This document shows, in pieces, positions 1-7,443 of a stretch of DNA of 21,488 bases. The first letter of the stretch is position 1. Each line of letters starts with the position of its first letter. The notes beneath the pieces are model-generated. The model saw only the letters and a program-made list of their open reading frames with translations, had not been told where the DNA came from and did no database searches. The stretch lies in contig JBGVKV010000113.1 of assembly GCA_045123975.1 (NCBI GenBank), positions 1 through 21,488 of the forward strand, given 5' to 3'. The DNA comes from SIG701 sp045123975. GTDB taxonomy: Bacteria; Bacillota; Clostridia; Oscillospirales; CAG-272. Made by a program: the position numbers and the translations under genes.

Positions 1-225
1 CCCGCCATCGGTAACGAGTGCATCGCTCTCTTGAAGGAAACGTCCGTTGCCGGTTACGTGGCTGTGGTGGACGTGACCAAGGCGGCCACCAATATTCGAA
101 ATAAGACCTACGACGCGGTGAATCCCATCATCCTGCTGGCCCTTGTGTATCTGGTGATGGTGGTGGCCATGACCCGTCTGTTGGCAGTTCTGGAAAAGAG
201 GTTGCGTAAGAGCGATGGAAAATAA
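1..225 (+). CDS. Polar amino acid ABC transporter permease, C-terminal end (partial)
   Basis: The reading frame is open from the first base of the window and stops at 225, so only the last 74 residues are present. The segment begins PAIGNECIALLKETSV, which resembles the cytoplasmic loop after the EAA motif in HisM/GlnP-type permeases of the polar amino acid family. One hydrophobic helix follows (roughly IILLALVYLVMVVAM) and then a basic tail (EKRLRKSDGK). The protein would form the membrane channel of an amino acid importer. The ATPase gene starts 11 bases before this stop, so the two are translationally coupled in one operon. The substrate cannot be read from this fragment. The family call is confident because the tail motif and the partner ATPase agree. 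Confidence 0.85.
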   Translation, partial: PAIGNECIALLKETSVAGYVAVVDVTKAATNIRNKTYDAVNPIILLALVYLVMVVAMTRLLAVLEKRLRKSDGK

Positions 226-967
226 TATGTGTACAAACGACGTGACCATCCGCGTCCGCGGACTGAAAAAGGATTTTAACGATGTGTCCGTCCTCAAGGG
301 AATCGATATCGATATCCATAAGGGCGACGTGGTGTGCGTTATCGGCGCCTCCGGCTCCGGTAAGTCTACCTTCCTTCGCTGTCTCAATTTGCTGGAACAG
401 CCCACGGGCGGCAGCATCTACTTTGAAGGCGCCAACCTGACGGATGAGAAGGTGGATCTGAACCTCCACCGCCAGAAGATGGGTATGGTGTTCCAGCAGT
501 TCAATCTGTTCCCCCATATGTCCATTCTGGAGAATCTGACCTGCGCTCCCGTTCTTCTGAAAAAGGCAACCCCGGAGCAGGCAAAGGCAAAAGCTATGGA
601 TATGCTTGCCCGCGTAGGCCTTTCCGACCGTGCGGACAGCTATCCCAATCAGCTTTCCGGCGGCCAGAAGCAGCGTGTGGCCATCGTCCGCGCCCTCTGT
701 ATGGAGCCGGACGTGATGCTCTTCGACGAGCCTACCTCCGCCCTCGACCCGGAGATGGTCGGCGAGGTTCTGGACGTTATGAAGGAACTGGCCAAGGAGG
801 GTATGACCATGGTGGTCGTTACCCACGAGATGGGCTTTGCCCGCGAGGTTTCCAACCGTGTCATCTTCCTGGATGACGGCGTGATCGCCGAGGAGGGAAC
901 ACCGCAGCAGATCTTCGAGAATCCCCAGTGCGAGCGTCTGCAGTCCTTCCTTGCAAAGGTGCTGTGA
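215..967 (+). CDS. Polar amino acid ABC transporter ATP-binding protein (GlnQ/HisP type)
   Basis: A 250-residue ATPase that powers the importer whose permease ends just upstream. Visible motifs are Walker A GASGSGKST (44-52), a Q-loop in VFQQFN (92-97), the signature LSGGQKQR (147-154), Walker B LFDEP with the catalytic Glu at 172, and the switch His at 204 (VVTHEMGFA). The spacing and length match the GlnQ/HisP/ArtP family, which typically has 240-255 residues. The ATG at 215 overlaps the permease stop by 11 bases. A second in-frame ATG at 227 follows a GATGGA stretch and is a possible alternative start. No substrate-binding protein gene is visible; it may lie left of the window. The amino acid specificity is unknown, although the following OTC gene hints at an arginine-family substrate. 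Confidence 0.95.
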   Translation: MENNMCTNDVTIRVRGLKKDFNDVSVLKGIDIDIHKGDVVCVIGASGSGKSTFLRCLNLLEQPTGGSIYFEGANLTDEKVDLNLHRQKMGMVFQQFNLFPHMSILENLTCAPVLLKKATPEQAKAKAMDMLARVGLSDRADSYPNQLSGGQKQRVAIVRALCMEPDVMLFDEPTSALDPEMVGEVLDVMKELAKEGMTMVVVTHEMGFAREVSNRVIFLDDGVIAEEGTPQQIFENPQCERLQSFLAKVL

Positions 968-999
968 GAATCTGTAATACAATCAGTACGGAGATAAGT

Positions 1000-1986
1000 A
1001 TGATTTCATTAAAAGGTAAGCATTTTCTGAAACTCTTGGACTTTACCCCGGAGGAGATCGGTGGCCTTCTGGATCTTTCCGCAGAGCTGAAAGCAAAGAA
1101 AAAGGCCGGTATCCCCCATCGCCTTTGCGAAGGGAAGAGCATCGCTCTGTTGTTCGAGAAGGACAGTACCCGCACCCGCTGCGCATTTGAGGTGGCAGCG
1201 GCCGATCTGGGTATGCATCCCGTGTATCTGGGCCCCACCGGCTCCCAGATGGGGAAAAAGGAAAGCACCGCCGATACGGCCCGCGTTATCGGCCGTATGT
1301 TTGACGGTATCGAGTACCGCGGCTTCGGCCAGGAGATCGTGGAGGAGCTGGCGCGCAACGCAGGCGTTCCCGTGTGGAACGGCCTGACCAACGAGTTCCA
1401 TCCCACCCAGATCCTGGCGGATTTCCTCACCATCCGTGAGCATTTCGGTACCCTGGCCGGCAAGAAGCTGGTCTATATGGGCGATGCCCGCTACAATATG
1501 GGTAACTCCCTGATGGTTGGCTGTGCCAAGATGGGTATGCATTTTGTGGCATGTACCCGCGCAAAGTATTTCCCGAATGCGGATCTGGTGGCCCAGTGTA
1601 AGGCCATCGCCGCTGAAACCGGCGCCACGCTGGAGTTCATTGAGGATCCTATGGTTGCTACCAAGGGCGCGGACGTGATCTACACCGACGTGTGGGTATC
1701 TATGGGTGAGGCGGATTCCGTATGGCAGGAGAGAATCGCCGATCTGACCCCCTACCGTGTAACGGAGGAGCTGATGGCCAATGCCGGCCCCCAGTGCCGC
1801 TTTATGCATTGCCTGCCTGCGTTCCACGATACCAATACGGTGATCGGACAGCAGATCTATGAGAAGTACGGCATTTCCTGTATGGAAGTGACCGACGAGG
1901 TGTTTGAGAGCGAGCAGTCCATCGTCTTTGATGAGGCGGAAAACCGTATGCACACCATCAAAGCCGTAATGGCGGCTACGCTGTAA
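1000..1986 (+). CDS. argF: Ornithine carbamoyltransferase
   Basis: Catalyses carbamoyl phosphate plus ornithine to citrulline, or the reverse phosphorolysis in the arginine deiminase pathway. The 328 residues match the family length of about 330. The carbamoyl-phosphate motif STRTR lies at 56-60, the HPTQ motif at 134-137, the DVWVSMGE segment at 230-237, and the ornithine-binding HCLP at 270-273. HPTQ plus SMGE and HCLP separates OTC from aspartate carbamoyltransferase. The frame is open further upstream, but the ATG at 1000 is preferred because GGAG sits at 990-993 and the conserved N-terminus starts here. Only 32 bases separate it from the transporter ATPase and I see no promoter between them, so it is probably in the same operon. 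Anabolic (ArgF) and catabolic (ArcB) enzymes cannot be told apart by motif, so the symbol is provisional. Confidence 0.93.
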   Translation: MISLKGKHFLKLLDFTPEEIGGLLDLSAELKAKKKAGIPHRLCEGKSIALLFEKDSTRTRCAFEVAAADLGMHPVYLGPTGSQMGKKESTADTARVIGRMFDGIEYRGFGQEIVEELARNAGVPVWNGLTNEFHPTQILADFLTIREHFGTLAGKKLVYMGDARYNMGNSLMVGCAKMGMHFVACTRAKYFPNADLVAQCKAIAAETGATLEFIEDPMVATKGADVIYTDVWVSMGEADSVWQERIADLTPYRVTEELMANAGPQCRFMHCLPAFHDTNTVIGQQIYEKYGISCMEVTDEVFESEQSIVFDEAENRMHTIKAVMAATL

Positions 1987-1996
1987 TACAAATCCA

Positions 1997-2034
1997 AAAT
2001 GGGGATGGCACAAACGTGACACCCCCATTTGTGC
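1997..2034 (+). other. Overlapping alternative hairpins between the OTC and pepF genes
   Basis: Two inverted repeats share sequence here. AAATGGGG (1997-2004) pairs with CCCCATTT (2023-2030), giving 8 bp with an 18-nt loop. GCACAAA (2008-2014) pairs with TTTGTGC (2028-2034), giving 7 bp with a 13-nt loop. The two cannot form together. Neither is followed by a T tract, so this is not a normal intrinsic terminator. It may be an mRNA processing or stability element, or chance. Confidence 0.4.
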
Positions 2035-2076
2035 ATGAAATTTATAACCCGATATATACAGAAAGGACGTACTACC

Positions 2077-3852
2077 ATGGCAAAAGAAAGAAAAGACGTG
2101 CCCCAGAATCGGAAATGGAATACCGATCACATCTTCGCTTCCCAGAAAGAGTGGGATGATCTGTACGCTTCCCTGGAAGGAAAGCTGGATTTTTCCGCCT
2201 ATAAAGGAAAACTGAATAATGCCGAGACCATCCTTCAGTGCATGGAGGGAATCAATGCGGTAGTAAAGGATCTGAGCTTTCTGTCCGTGTACGCATTTAT
2301 GCGTCGGGACGAGGATACCCGCAACTCCGAGTTTGACGCGCTCCAGTCCCGTGTGCAGATGCTCTCTATGAAATTCTCCGCCGGCGTTTCCTTTATCACG
2401 CCGGAATTGACGGCGCTGCCCGTAGAAAAGCTGGAGGAGTTGGCCGCCGATCCCCGTCTGAAGGATTACGACTATACCATCCGCGGCATCATCAAGGGTA
2501 AGCCTCACGTGCTCTCCGAGGAGATCGAAACGCTCCTTTCCCAGGAATCCCGCATCTTCGGCGGATTCCAGAATGTGTTCTCTATGATCAATAACGCCGA
2601 TCTGCCCTATCCCACTATCCGTGTGAATGGGGAGAAGGTGCGCCTGACTCACGGCACCTACGGCCTGATGCTCCATTCCCCCGACCGCCGTGTGCGCCGT
2701 GCCGCCTTCAAGGCATTCAATAAGGTGTATATGGATCTGATCAACACCATTACCGCCACCTTCGTGGGCAATATCGATAAGGACGTGTTCCTGGCCCGTA
2801 CCCGTAAGTACAACTCCTGCCTGGAGATGGCTTTGGCCGGTGAGGACGTGGACGTACAGGTGTACAAGAACCTTCTGGACAGCGTCAATGCCAATCTGCC
2901 CTTGCTCCATCGGTATTTCAAGGACCGCAAGAAGATCCTCGGCGTAAAGACACTCCATATGTACGATATCTACACCTCTCTTGTGGAGAATGCGGAGATT
3001 CAGGTGGAATACGATGAAGCCTTCCGCATCGTTAAGGAAGGTCTGGCTCCCCTGGGCGAGCAGTATGCACAGCTTCTGCAGGAAGCCTATGAGGGCGGCT
3101 GGATCGACGTGGAGGAGACCGAGGGCAAGCGCAGCGGTGCCTATTCCATCAGCGTATTCGGCCTGAAGCATCCCTACGTGCTCCTCAACTACCAGAAGAC
3201 TACGAACGACGTGTTCACCGTAGCCCATGAGTTGGGACACGCTATGCACTCCTACTTCTCCGAGCGGAATCAGCCCCAGGAGAAGGCAAGCTACAAGATC
3301 TTCGTGGCCGAGGTGGCCAGCACCGTCAACGAGGTGCTCCTGCTGAAGCATCTTCTCAAGAACACGGACGACGTGAAGCTGAAGAAGTACCTCCTCTCCT
3401 ACTATATGGATACCCTGAAGGGTACGTTGTTCCGTCAGACTCAGTTCGCCGAGTTTGAATATCTGGCACACGATATGGCAGAGAAGGGACAGCCCCTGAC
3501 CAAGGACGCCCTTTGCAATGCTTATCTGGATCTGAACAAGAAGTACTACGGCCCCGCTGTGGAATCCGATCCGGAGATCGCCTATGAGTGGGCACGGATC
3601 CCCCATCTGTACCGCCGGTTCTACGTGTATAAGTACGCTACCGGTATCGTGTCCGCTGTGTCCATCGCGGAGCGTATTCTGAACGAGGGCCAGCCTGCCG
3701 TAGAGGATTACTTCCGTTTCCTGTCCTCCGGCGGCAGCGACAGCCCCGTGGAACTTCTCAAGCTGGCCGGCGTGGATCTGACCAAGCCCGACGCCTTCGA
3801 GTCCTGCATGGCATCCTTCAAGGCCGCTCTGGAAGAATTCGAACAGCTTTGA
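2077..3852 (+). CDS. pepF: Oligoendopeptidase F (M3B family zinc metallopeptidase)
   Basis: A cytoplasmic zinc endopeptidase that cleaves short peptides, here 591 residues against about 600 in the family. The zinc motif HELGH lies at 384-388 within VAHELGHAMHSYF, and the third metal ligand is expected in the downstream EVASTVNE helix, as in other M3 enzymes. The N-terminal half is the helical PepF domain and no signal peptide is present. The ATG at 2077 is preferred over an upstream in-frame ATG at 2029 because GAAAGGA (2061-2067) lies ten bases before it and the product then starts MAKERKD. It lies 90 bases after the OTC gene without a convincing promoter, so read-through from the transporter operon is likely. 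A strong terminator follows. The context suggests peptide breakdown feeding amino acid metabolism. Confidence 0.96.
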   Translation: MAKERKDVPQNRKWNTDHIFASQKEWDDLYASLEGKLDFSAYKGKLNNAETILQCMEGINAVVKDLSFLSVYAFMRRDEDTRNSEFDALQSRVQMLSMKFSAGVSFITPELTALPVEKLEELAADPRLKDYDYTIRGIIKGKPHVLSEEIETLLSQESRIFGGFQNVFSMINNADLPYPTIRVNGEKVRLTHGTYGLMLHSPDRRVRRAAFKAFNKVYMDLINTITATFVGNIDKDVFLARTRKYNSCLEMALAGEDVDVQVYKNLLDSVNANLPLLHRYFKDRKKILGVKTLHMYDIYTSLVENAEIQVEYDEAFRIVKEGLAPLGEQYAQLLQEAYEGGWIDVEETEGKRSGAYSISVFGLKHPYVLLNYQKTTNDVFTVAHELGHAMHSYFSERNQPQEKASYKIFVAEVASTVNEVLLLKHLLKNTDDVKLKKYLLSYYMDTLKGTLFRQTQFAEFEYLAHDMAEKGQPLTKDALCNAYLDLNKKYYGPAVESDPEIAYEWARIPHLYRRFYVYKYATGIVSAVSIAERILNEGQPAVEDYFRFLSSGGSDSPVELLKLAGVDLTKPDAFESCMASFKAALEEFEQL

Positions 3853-3864
3853 TGAATCGTTAAG

Positions 3865-3894
3865 AAAAGAGAGCCTGCGGGCTCTCTTTTTCTC
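3865..3894 (+). terminator. Intrinsic terminator after pepF
   Basis: An 11-bp perfect stem, AAAAGAGAGCC (3865-3875) with GGCTCTCTTTT (3880-3890), closes a TGCG loop and runs into a T-rich tail. It starts 12 bases after the pepF stop and ends the upstream operon. Confidence 0.92.
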
Positions 3895-3902
3895 GTTGAC
3901 TA

Positions 3903-3931
3903 TTGCTTCACGGAAAAATCTAATGTATAAT
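3903..3931 (+). promoter_or_regulatory. Sigma-A-type promoter of the aldo/keto reductase gene
   Basis: The -35 box TTGCTT (3903-3908) and a perfect -10 TATAAT (3926-3931) are separated by 17 bp. It lies just after the pepF terminator and about 38 bases before the reductase start codon. Confidence 0.75.
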
Positions 3932-3969
3932 TAAATAAATAAACGAATGATCCGAAAGGCAGATACGGT

Positions 3970-5091
3970 ATGAAGAAACTGGGCTTTGGCTTGATGCGGC
4001 TCCCCGTGAACGAGATCGACGGGGAAAAGAAGATCGATATAGAGCAGCTTAAGGAGATGGTGGATACCTTCCTGGCGCGGGGATTCACTTATTTTGATAC
4101 AGCCTGGATGTACTGCAATTTCCAAAGTGAGTACGCCACCCGCGAAGCGTTAGTGGAGCGTCACCCTCGTGAATCCTATACCTTGGCCACCAAGCTTCAC
4201 TCCGCTTATGTGAAGACCAAGGAGGACCGGGATCGCATTTTTGATGAGCAGCGGAGAAAAACCGGCGTCAGCTATTTCGACTACTATCTGCTCCACGCCA
4301 TCGGCCGGGAGAATTATCCCGTCTATACGGAAATGGATTGCTTTGCCTGGCTGAAGGAGAAGAAGGAAGCCGGCCTTGTGCGCCATATGGGCTTCTCCTT
4401 CCACGACGATGCAGAGTTTCTTGATCAGGTGCTCACCGAGCACCCGGAGATGGAATTCGTTCAGCTTCAGATCAATTATCTGGATTGGGACAGTGAGGGT
4501 GTCCAGTCCCGCAAGTGCTACGAGGTGGCTACCCGCCACGGCGTGCCCGTGATCGTTATGGAGCCCGTGAAGGGCGGTACATTGGCCAACGTACCCGAGG
4601 CTGTTGCGGACATGTTCAAGCGGCATCAGCCTGATTTGTCCGTGGCGTCCTGGGCGGTGCGCTTCACCGCCGATCTGGACAACGTATTTATGGTGCTGTC
4701 CGGTATGAGCAATATGGAGCAGCTGTTGGATAATACCTCCTATATGATGGATTATCAGCCTCTCAGTGAGGAAGAGCAGGCTATTATCCGCCGTGCCGTT
4801 GGATTCATCAACGGAAGCATCGCCATTCCCTGTACGGGATGCGCCTACTGCGTGGACGGATGCCCCGTGGGCATTCCCATTCCCCAGTATTTCTCCCTGT
4901 ACAATGCCGATAAGCAGGAGATTCCCGGAAAATCCTGGACACCCCAGGAATCCTACTACGTCAATCTGACGAAGGAATTCGGCGCTGCCGATCAGTGCCT
5001 GGAATGCGGTCACTGCGAGCAGGTATGCCCCCAGCATCTGCCCATTATCCGGCACTTGAAGGAAGTAGCCGAGCACTACAAGGATGCATAA
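3970..5091 (+). CDS. Aldo/keto reductase with C-terminal 4Fe-4S ferredoxin domain
   Basis: 373 residues. The N-terminal two-thirds is an aldo/keto reductase TIM barrel: GFGLMRLPVN at the start, FDTAWMY carrying the conserved Asp and the catalytic-type Tyr, and a later RHMGFSFH strand. The C-terminal third carries two CxxCxxCxxxCP clusters, Cys 288/291/294/298 and Cys 343/346/349/353, each able to hold a 4Fe-4S cluster. This architecture is the iron-sulfur aldo/keto reductase group (COG1453-like). Its members are probably redox enzymes of anaerobes, and the natural substrate is generally unknown. The ATG at 3970 follows GAAAGG (3954-3959). The gene has its own promoter and is monocistronic, ending at a terminator shared with the convergent GH3 gene. 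Function beyond oxidoreductase is not inferable. Confidence 0.92.
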   Translation: MKKLGFGLMRLPVNEIDGEKKIDIEQLKEMVDTFLARGFTYFDTAWMYCNFQSEYATREALVERHPRESYTLATKLHSAYVKTKEDRDRIFDEQRRKTGVSYFDYYLLHAIGRENYPVYTEMDCFAWLKEKKEAGLVRHMGFSFHDDAEFLDQVLTEHPEMEFVQLQINYLDWDSEGVQSRKCYEVATRHGVPVIVMEPVKGGTLANVPEAVADMFKRHQPDLSVASWAVRFTADLDNVFMVLSGMSNMEQLLDNTSYMMDYQPLSEEEQAIIRRAVGFINGSIAIPCTGCAYCVDGCPVGIPIPQYFSLYNADKQEIPGKSWTPQESYYVNLTKEFGAADQCLECGHCEQVCPQHLPIIRHLKEVAEHYKDA

Positions 5092-5095
5092 AGAA

Positions 5096-5123
5096 AAAGC
5101 GGTTGCCGTATGGCAACCGCTTT
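5096..5123. terminator. Bidirectional terminator between the reductase and GH3 genes
   Basis: A perfect 12-bp stem, AAAGCGGTTGCC (5096-5107) with GGCAACCGCTTT (5112-5123), has a 4-nt loop, an A tract on the left and TTTGTTTT on the right. It can end the plus-strand reductase and the minus-strand GH3 transcript, whose stop codon is 4 bases away. Confidence 0.9.
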
Positions 5124-5126
5124 GTT

Positions 5127-7133
5127 TTATCCGATCATACTCTCGCCGGTCTGCTGCATGGTGTAGGGCATCTGTTTTTTGTAGAACAGAGCACCTGTCA
5201 GACGGATATCCCGGGAGGAAGAGCCCACGTACAGATCATACCGACCGTTTTCCACTACCCAATCGTGGACGGTAGTGTTGTAATAGGACAAATCTTCTGC
5301 GCTTAACGTGAAGCGTATCCGGCGGGATTCGCCGGCACGAAGGAAGATCTTTTCAAATTTTTTCAGTTCCTTGATAGGTCGCACCACGTTGCAGATGGGA
5401 TCGCCCACGTACAATTGGACAACCTCGGCGCCGTCCCGATCGCCCGTATTGGTCAAGGTGAAGGTGACGGACAGATCCTCCTCGGATACCTGAAGATCGC
5501 TGTAAGCGAAGGTGGTGTAGGACAGGCCGTGTCCGAAGGGGAAGCGGATTTCCTCCGGATGCTTGTCGTAATAACGGTATCCCACGTCAAAGCGTTCTTT
5601 GTATTCCAAAATCAATCCGTTGCCGGGGTATTCCAGATCCTGCCGCATGCAGGTGGGGAAGGTCTCCGACAGCTTGCCCGAGGGATTCACAATACCGCAC
5701 AGCACGTCCGCAATGGCACTGCCGGCGGACTCACCGCCCAACCACATTTCCACCACCGCATCGGTGCGGCTCAGATGCTCGCCGAACAGAATGGCGCCGC
5801 CGTTCTGGAGAACCACGGCGGTTTTTTTGCCGTGGCGAAGGGCGGTACGAATGTACAATTCAAAGTTCTCGTTCAGATAAGCGGAACGGCGATCGAAATT
5901 CTCCGTGTCCTCACCGGTCATGGAGCCCATGAAGTACAGCACCAGATCCGCATCTTCAAATTCCTCAGCAAATGCCCGCTGTTTGGGCCACAGCATGGTG
6001 TCGGAGAATGCGCCCTTTTTATATGCCTCAATGAATTTGAATTCCACGCCGGGCAGCCGCTTCTGCAATTCCGCAAGAGGACTGTCGATATATTCCGGAC
6101 TTTGCAGAACCTCGGCACTGCCTTGTCCCGCGATCAGCGGGAATACGGCAAACTCGCCCACGACGGCGATCTTCTTGTACTTTTCCTCACTCAAGGGGAG
6201 GATGTCATGCTCATTCTTCAAAAGAACGATGCCGTCGGAGGCAATTTCCCGGGCGATCTCATGCTGGCGCTCCCGATCGTACGTAATGGATGGGGGAGTA
6301 CGGCGGAAGATCAGGTGAAGCATGCGACGTACCGCGTTGTCGATCTCCTCCATCGTTACCTTGCCTTTTTCAAGACCGTCCTTCAGCTGCTCCTCAATGC
6401 GTGCGTTACGGGGCATCTGCAGATCCAGTCCGGCGGCGATGGCACGGGAAATATCGTGAACGGCACCCCAGTCGGATACCACTACGCCGTCATAGCCCCA
6501 TTCATCCTTCAAAATTTCCGTCAGCAGATGCTTGTTTTCCGAGCACCATACGGCGTTGATCTTATTGTATGCGCACATAACGGTGTCGGGTGCGGATTTT
6601 TTCACAGCGATCTCGAATCCGCGCAGATAGATCTCCCTGAGGGTGCGCTCGTCTATTTCGGCGCTGAGCGCTTCGCGATATTTTTCCTGGCTGTTTACGG
6701 CATAATGCTTCAGAGAGGCGGACACACCGCCTTCCTGGAGACCTTCAATATAGGCTGCAGCCAATTCGCCGGCCAGTACGGGGTCCTCGGAGAGATATTC
6801 AAAATTCCGACCGCAAAGGATGTGGCGTTTGATATTAATGCCGGGGCCCAGAAGCATGTTGATGCCGTTATGGATACACTCGTCCGCCAAAGCGCGTCCC
6901 ATCTTTCGTGCGGTTTCCGTGTTCCAGCAACAGCCTACGTTGCACAGATTGGGGAAGTGGGTGCAGTTTTTCTCCGGCTCCAATCGGGTACCGTGAGGAC
7001 CGTCCGCCAAATGGAGAGCAGGGATGCCCAGGCGTTCGATGGCGTGGGTCAGCATATTGGCGTCACCTGTAAGCAGAGTGGCTTTTTCTTCCAAAGTCAT
7101 CTGTTTCAGGATATTTTCGATGGTGTCTTTCAT
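5127..7133 (-). CDS. Glycoside hydrolase family 3 enzyme (beta-glucosidase-like)
   Basis: 668 residues. The N-terminal GH3 barrel contains HLADGPHGTR (about 41-50), RNFEYLSEDP (109-118), KHYAVNSQE (142-150) and the nucleophile Asp221 in VVVSDWGAVHD. The C-terminal alpha/beta domain begins near VLLKNE, and a fibronectin-III-like domain follows with NTGDRDGAEVVQLYVGDP. No signal peptide and no PA14 insert are visible, so it should act in the cytoplasm on imported beta-linked oligosaccharides or glycosides. The start ATG has GGAGG (7140-7144) eight bases upstream and a clear promoter beyond that. No sugar transporter or regulator lies beside it. The sugar specificity (glucose, xylose, glucosamine) cannot be told from these motifs, so beta-glucosidase is only the most common activity of the family. 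Confidence 0.93.
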   Translation of the reverse strand: MKDTIENILKQMTLEEKATLLTGDANMLTHAIERLGIPALHLADGPHGTRLEPEKNCTHFPNLCNVGCCWNTETARKMGRALADECIHNGINMLLGPGINIKRHILCGRNFEYLSEDPVLAGELAAAYIEGLQEGGVSASLKHYAVNSQEKYREALSAEIDERTLREIYLRGFEIAVKKSAPDTVMCAYNKINAVWCSENKHLLTEILKDEWGYDGVVVSDWGAVHDISRAIAAGLDLQMPRNARIEEQLKDGLEKGKVTMEEIDNAVRRMLHLIFRRTPPSITYDRERQHEIAREIASDGIVLLKNEHDILPLSEEKYKKIAVVGEFAVFPLIAGQGSAEVLQSPEYIDSPLAELQKRLPGVEFKFIEAYKKGAFSDTMLWPKQRAFAEEFEDADLVLYFMGSMTGEDTENFDRRSAYLNENFELYIRTALRHGKKTAVVLQNGGAILFGEHLSRTDAVVEMWLGGESAGSAIADVLCGIVNPSGKLSETFPTCMRQDLEYPGNGLILEYKERFDVGYRYYDKHPEEIRFPFGHGLSYTTFAYSDLQVSEEDLSVTFTLTNTGDRDGAEVVQLYVGDPICNVVRPIKELKKFEKIFLRAGESRRIRFTLSAEDLSYYNTTVHDWVVENGRYDLYVGSSSRDIRLTGALFYKKQMPYTMQQTGESMIG

Positions 7134-7166
7134 ATTGAACCTCCGACAATTGATGATACTGCGGCA

Positions 7167-7195
7167 ATTATAGCATATTCAAGGAGAGATGTAAA
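7167..7195 (-). promoter_or_regulatory. Promoter of the GH3 gene
   Basis: Read on the minus strand: -35 TTTACA (7195-7190), a 17-bp spacer, then an extended -10 TGCTATAAT with the hexamer at 7172-7167. The start codon is about 34 bases downstream. Confidence 0.85.
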
Positions 7196-7230
7196 GAAAG
7201 AGGAGAAAAAACGTGATGATGTTTCAGATA

Positions 7231-7267
7231 AAAAACAAAAAGCACCATCCAAAAGGATGGTGCTTTT
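7231..7267 (-). terminator. Intrinsic terminator downstream of the structured element
   Basis: A 13-bp perfect stem, AAAAGCACCATCC (7238-7250) with GGATGGTGCTTTT (7255-7267), has a 4-nt loop. The long T tract lies on the minus strand (complement of 7231-7241), while the plus side has only four T, so the terminator points leftward. It follows the structured element at 7269-7391 in that direction. Confidence 0.8.
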
Positions 7268-7268
7268 C

Positions 7269-7391
7269 CGAGTTGGCGTTTCGCGCCAACTCGCCTGGTG
7301 CGGAAGACGGGACTTGCCTGGCTGCGGCTAGAGCTGTGCCTGGCTCTGACTGCCACCGGCAGTCATTCACTACCGGGCCTTCAAGTCCCGT
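7269..7391 (-). ncRNA. Candidate structured RNA or repeat element with a tRNA-Leu 3' tail
   Basis: No credible gene lies here, but the stretch is almost entirely made of helices. A 10-bp outer stem pairs 7307-7316 with 7382-7391, extended by 5 bp (7317-7321 with 7373-7377, one wobble). Inside are two abutting hairpins: 7330-7334 with 7343-7347, and 7348-7354 with 7358-7364 (7 bp, 3-nt loop). Beside them is a perfect 10-bp hairpin, CGAGTTGGCG (7269-7278) with CGCCAACTCG (7284-7293). Read on the minus strand the order is three-way junction, 21 nt identical to the tRNA-Leu 3' end including CCA, hairpin, then terminator. No dedicated promoter fits in the 13 bases between it and the tRNA terminator. 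It may be a small RNA, a tRNA-derived repeat or an integration scar. Orientation and expression are inference. Confidence 0.35.
7296..7316. repeat. 21-bp direct repeat of the tRNA-Leu 3' end
   Basis: These 21 bases are identical to 7444-7464, the last 21 nt of the tRNA-Leu gene (3' side of the T arm, acceptor strand, discriminator and CCA). The match ends abruptly on both sides. The copies are 148 bp apart in the same orientation. Such tRNA 3'-end duplications are typical of attachment sites of tRNA-targeting integrases, but no integrase is present. Confidence 0.85.
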
Positions 7392-7403
7392 TTCACTTGA
7401 ATC

Positions 7404-7443
7404 AAAAAAATACAGGCACCGCCTTTAGGCGATGCCTGTATTT
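7404..7443 (-). terminator. Intrinsic terminator of tRNA-Leu
   Basis: A near-perfect hairpin pairs 7407-7418 with 7433-7444, and after one C/A mismatch 7420-7423 with 7428-7431, around a 4-nt loop. On the minus strand it begins directly at the CCA end of the tRNA and finishes in seven T (complement of 7404-7410). Confidence 0.88.

Noticed and set aside
2029..2058. Promoter for pepF (TTGTGC, 18 bp, TATATA)
   Set aside because: The -35 is weak, and a start site from this -10 would fall in or beside the ribosome binding site at 2061-2067.
1009..3606. 865-codon open frame antisense to the OTC and pepF genes
   Set aside because: The two plus-strand genes have full family motifs. The antisense product is rich in His, Leu and Gly with no recognisable domain, as expected from reading codon-biased genes backwards.
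5415..7331. 638-codon open frame antisense to the GH3 gene
   Set aside because: It runs through the GH3 promoter and into the structured element. GH3 catalytic motifs are intact on the other strand.
7213..7428. 71-codon frame across the structured element, preceded by AGGAG
   Set aside because: It reads through a terminator hairpin, the tRNA-tail copy and most of a second terminator hairpin. The composition follows the RNA-like repeats, and no promoter was found on that strand.
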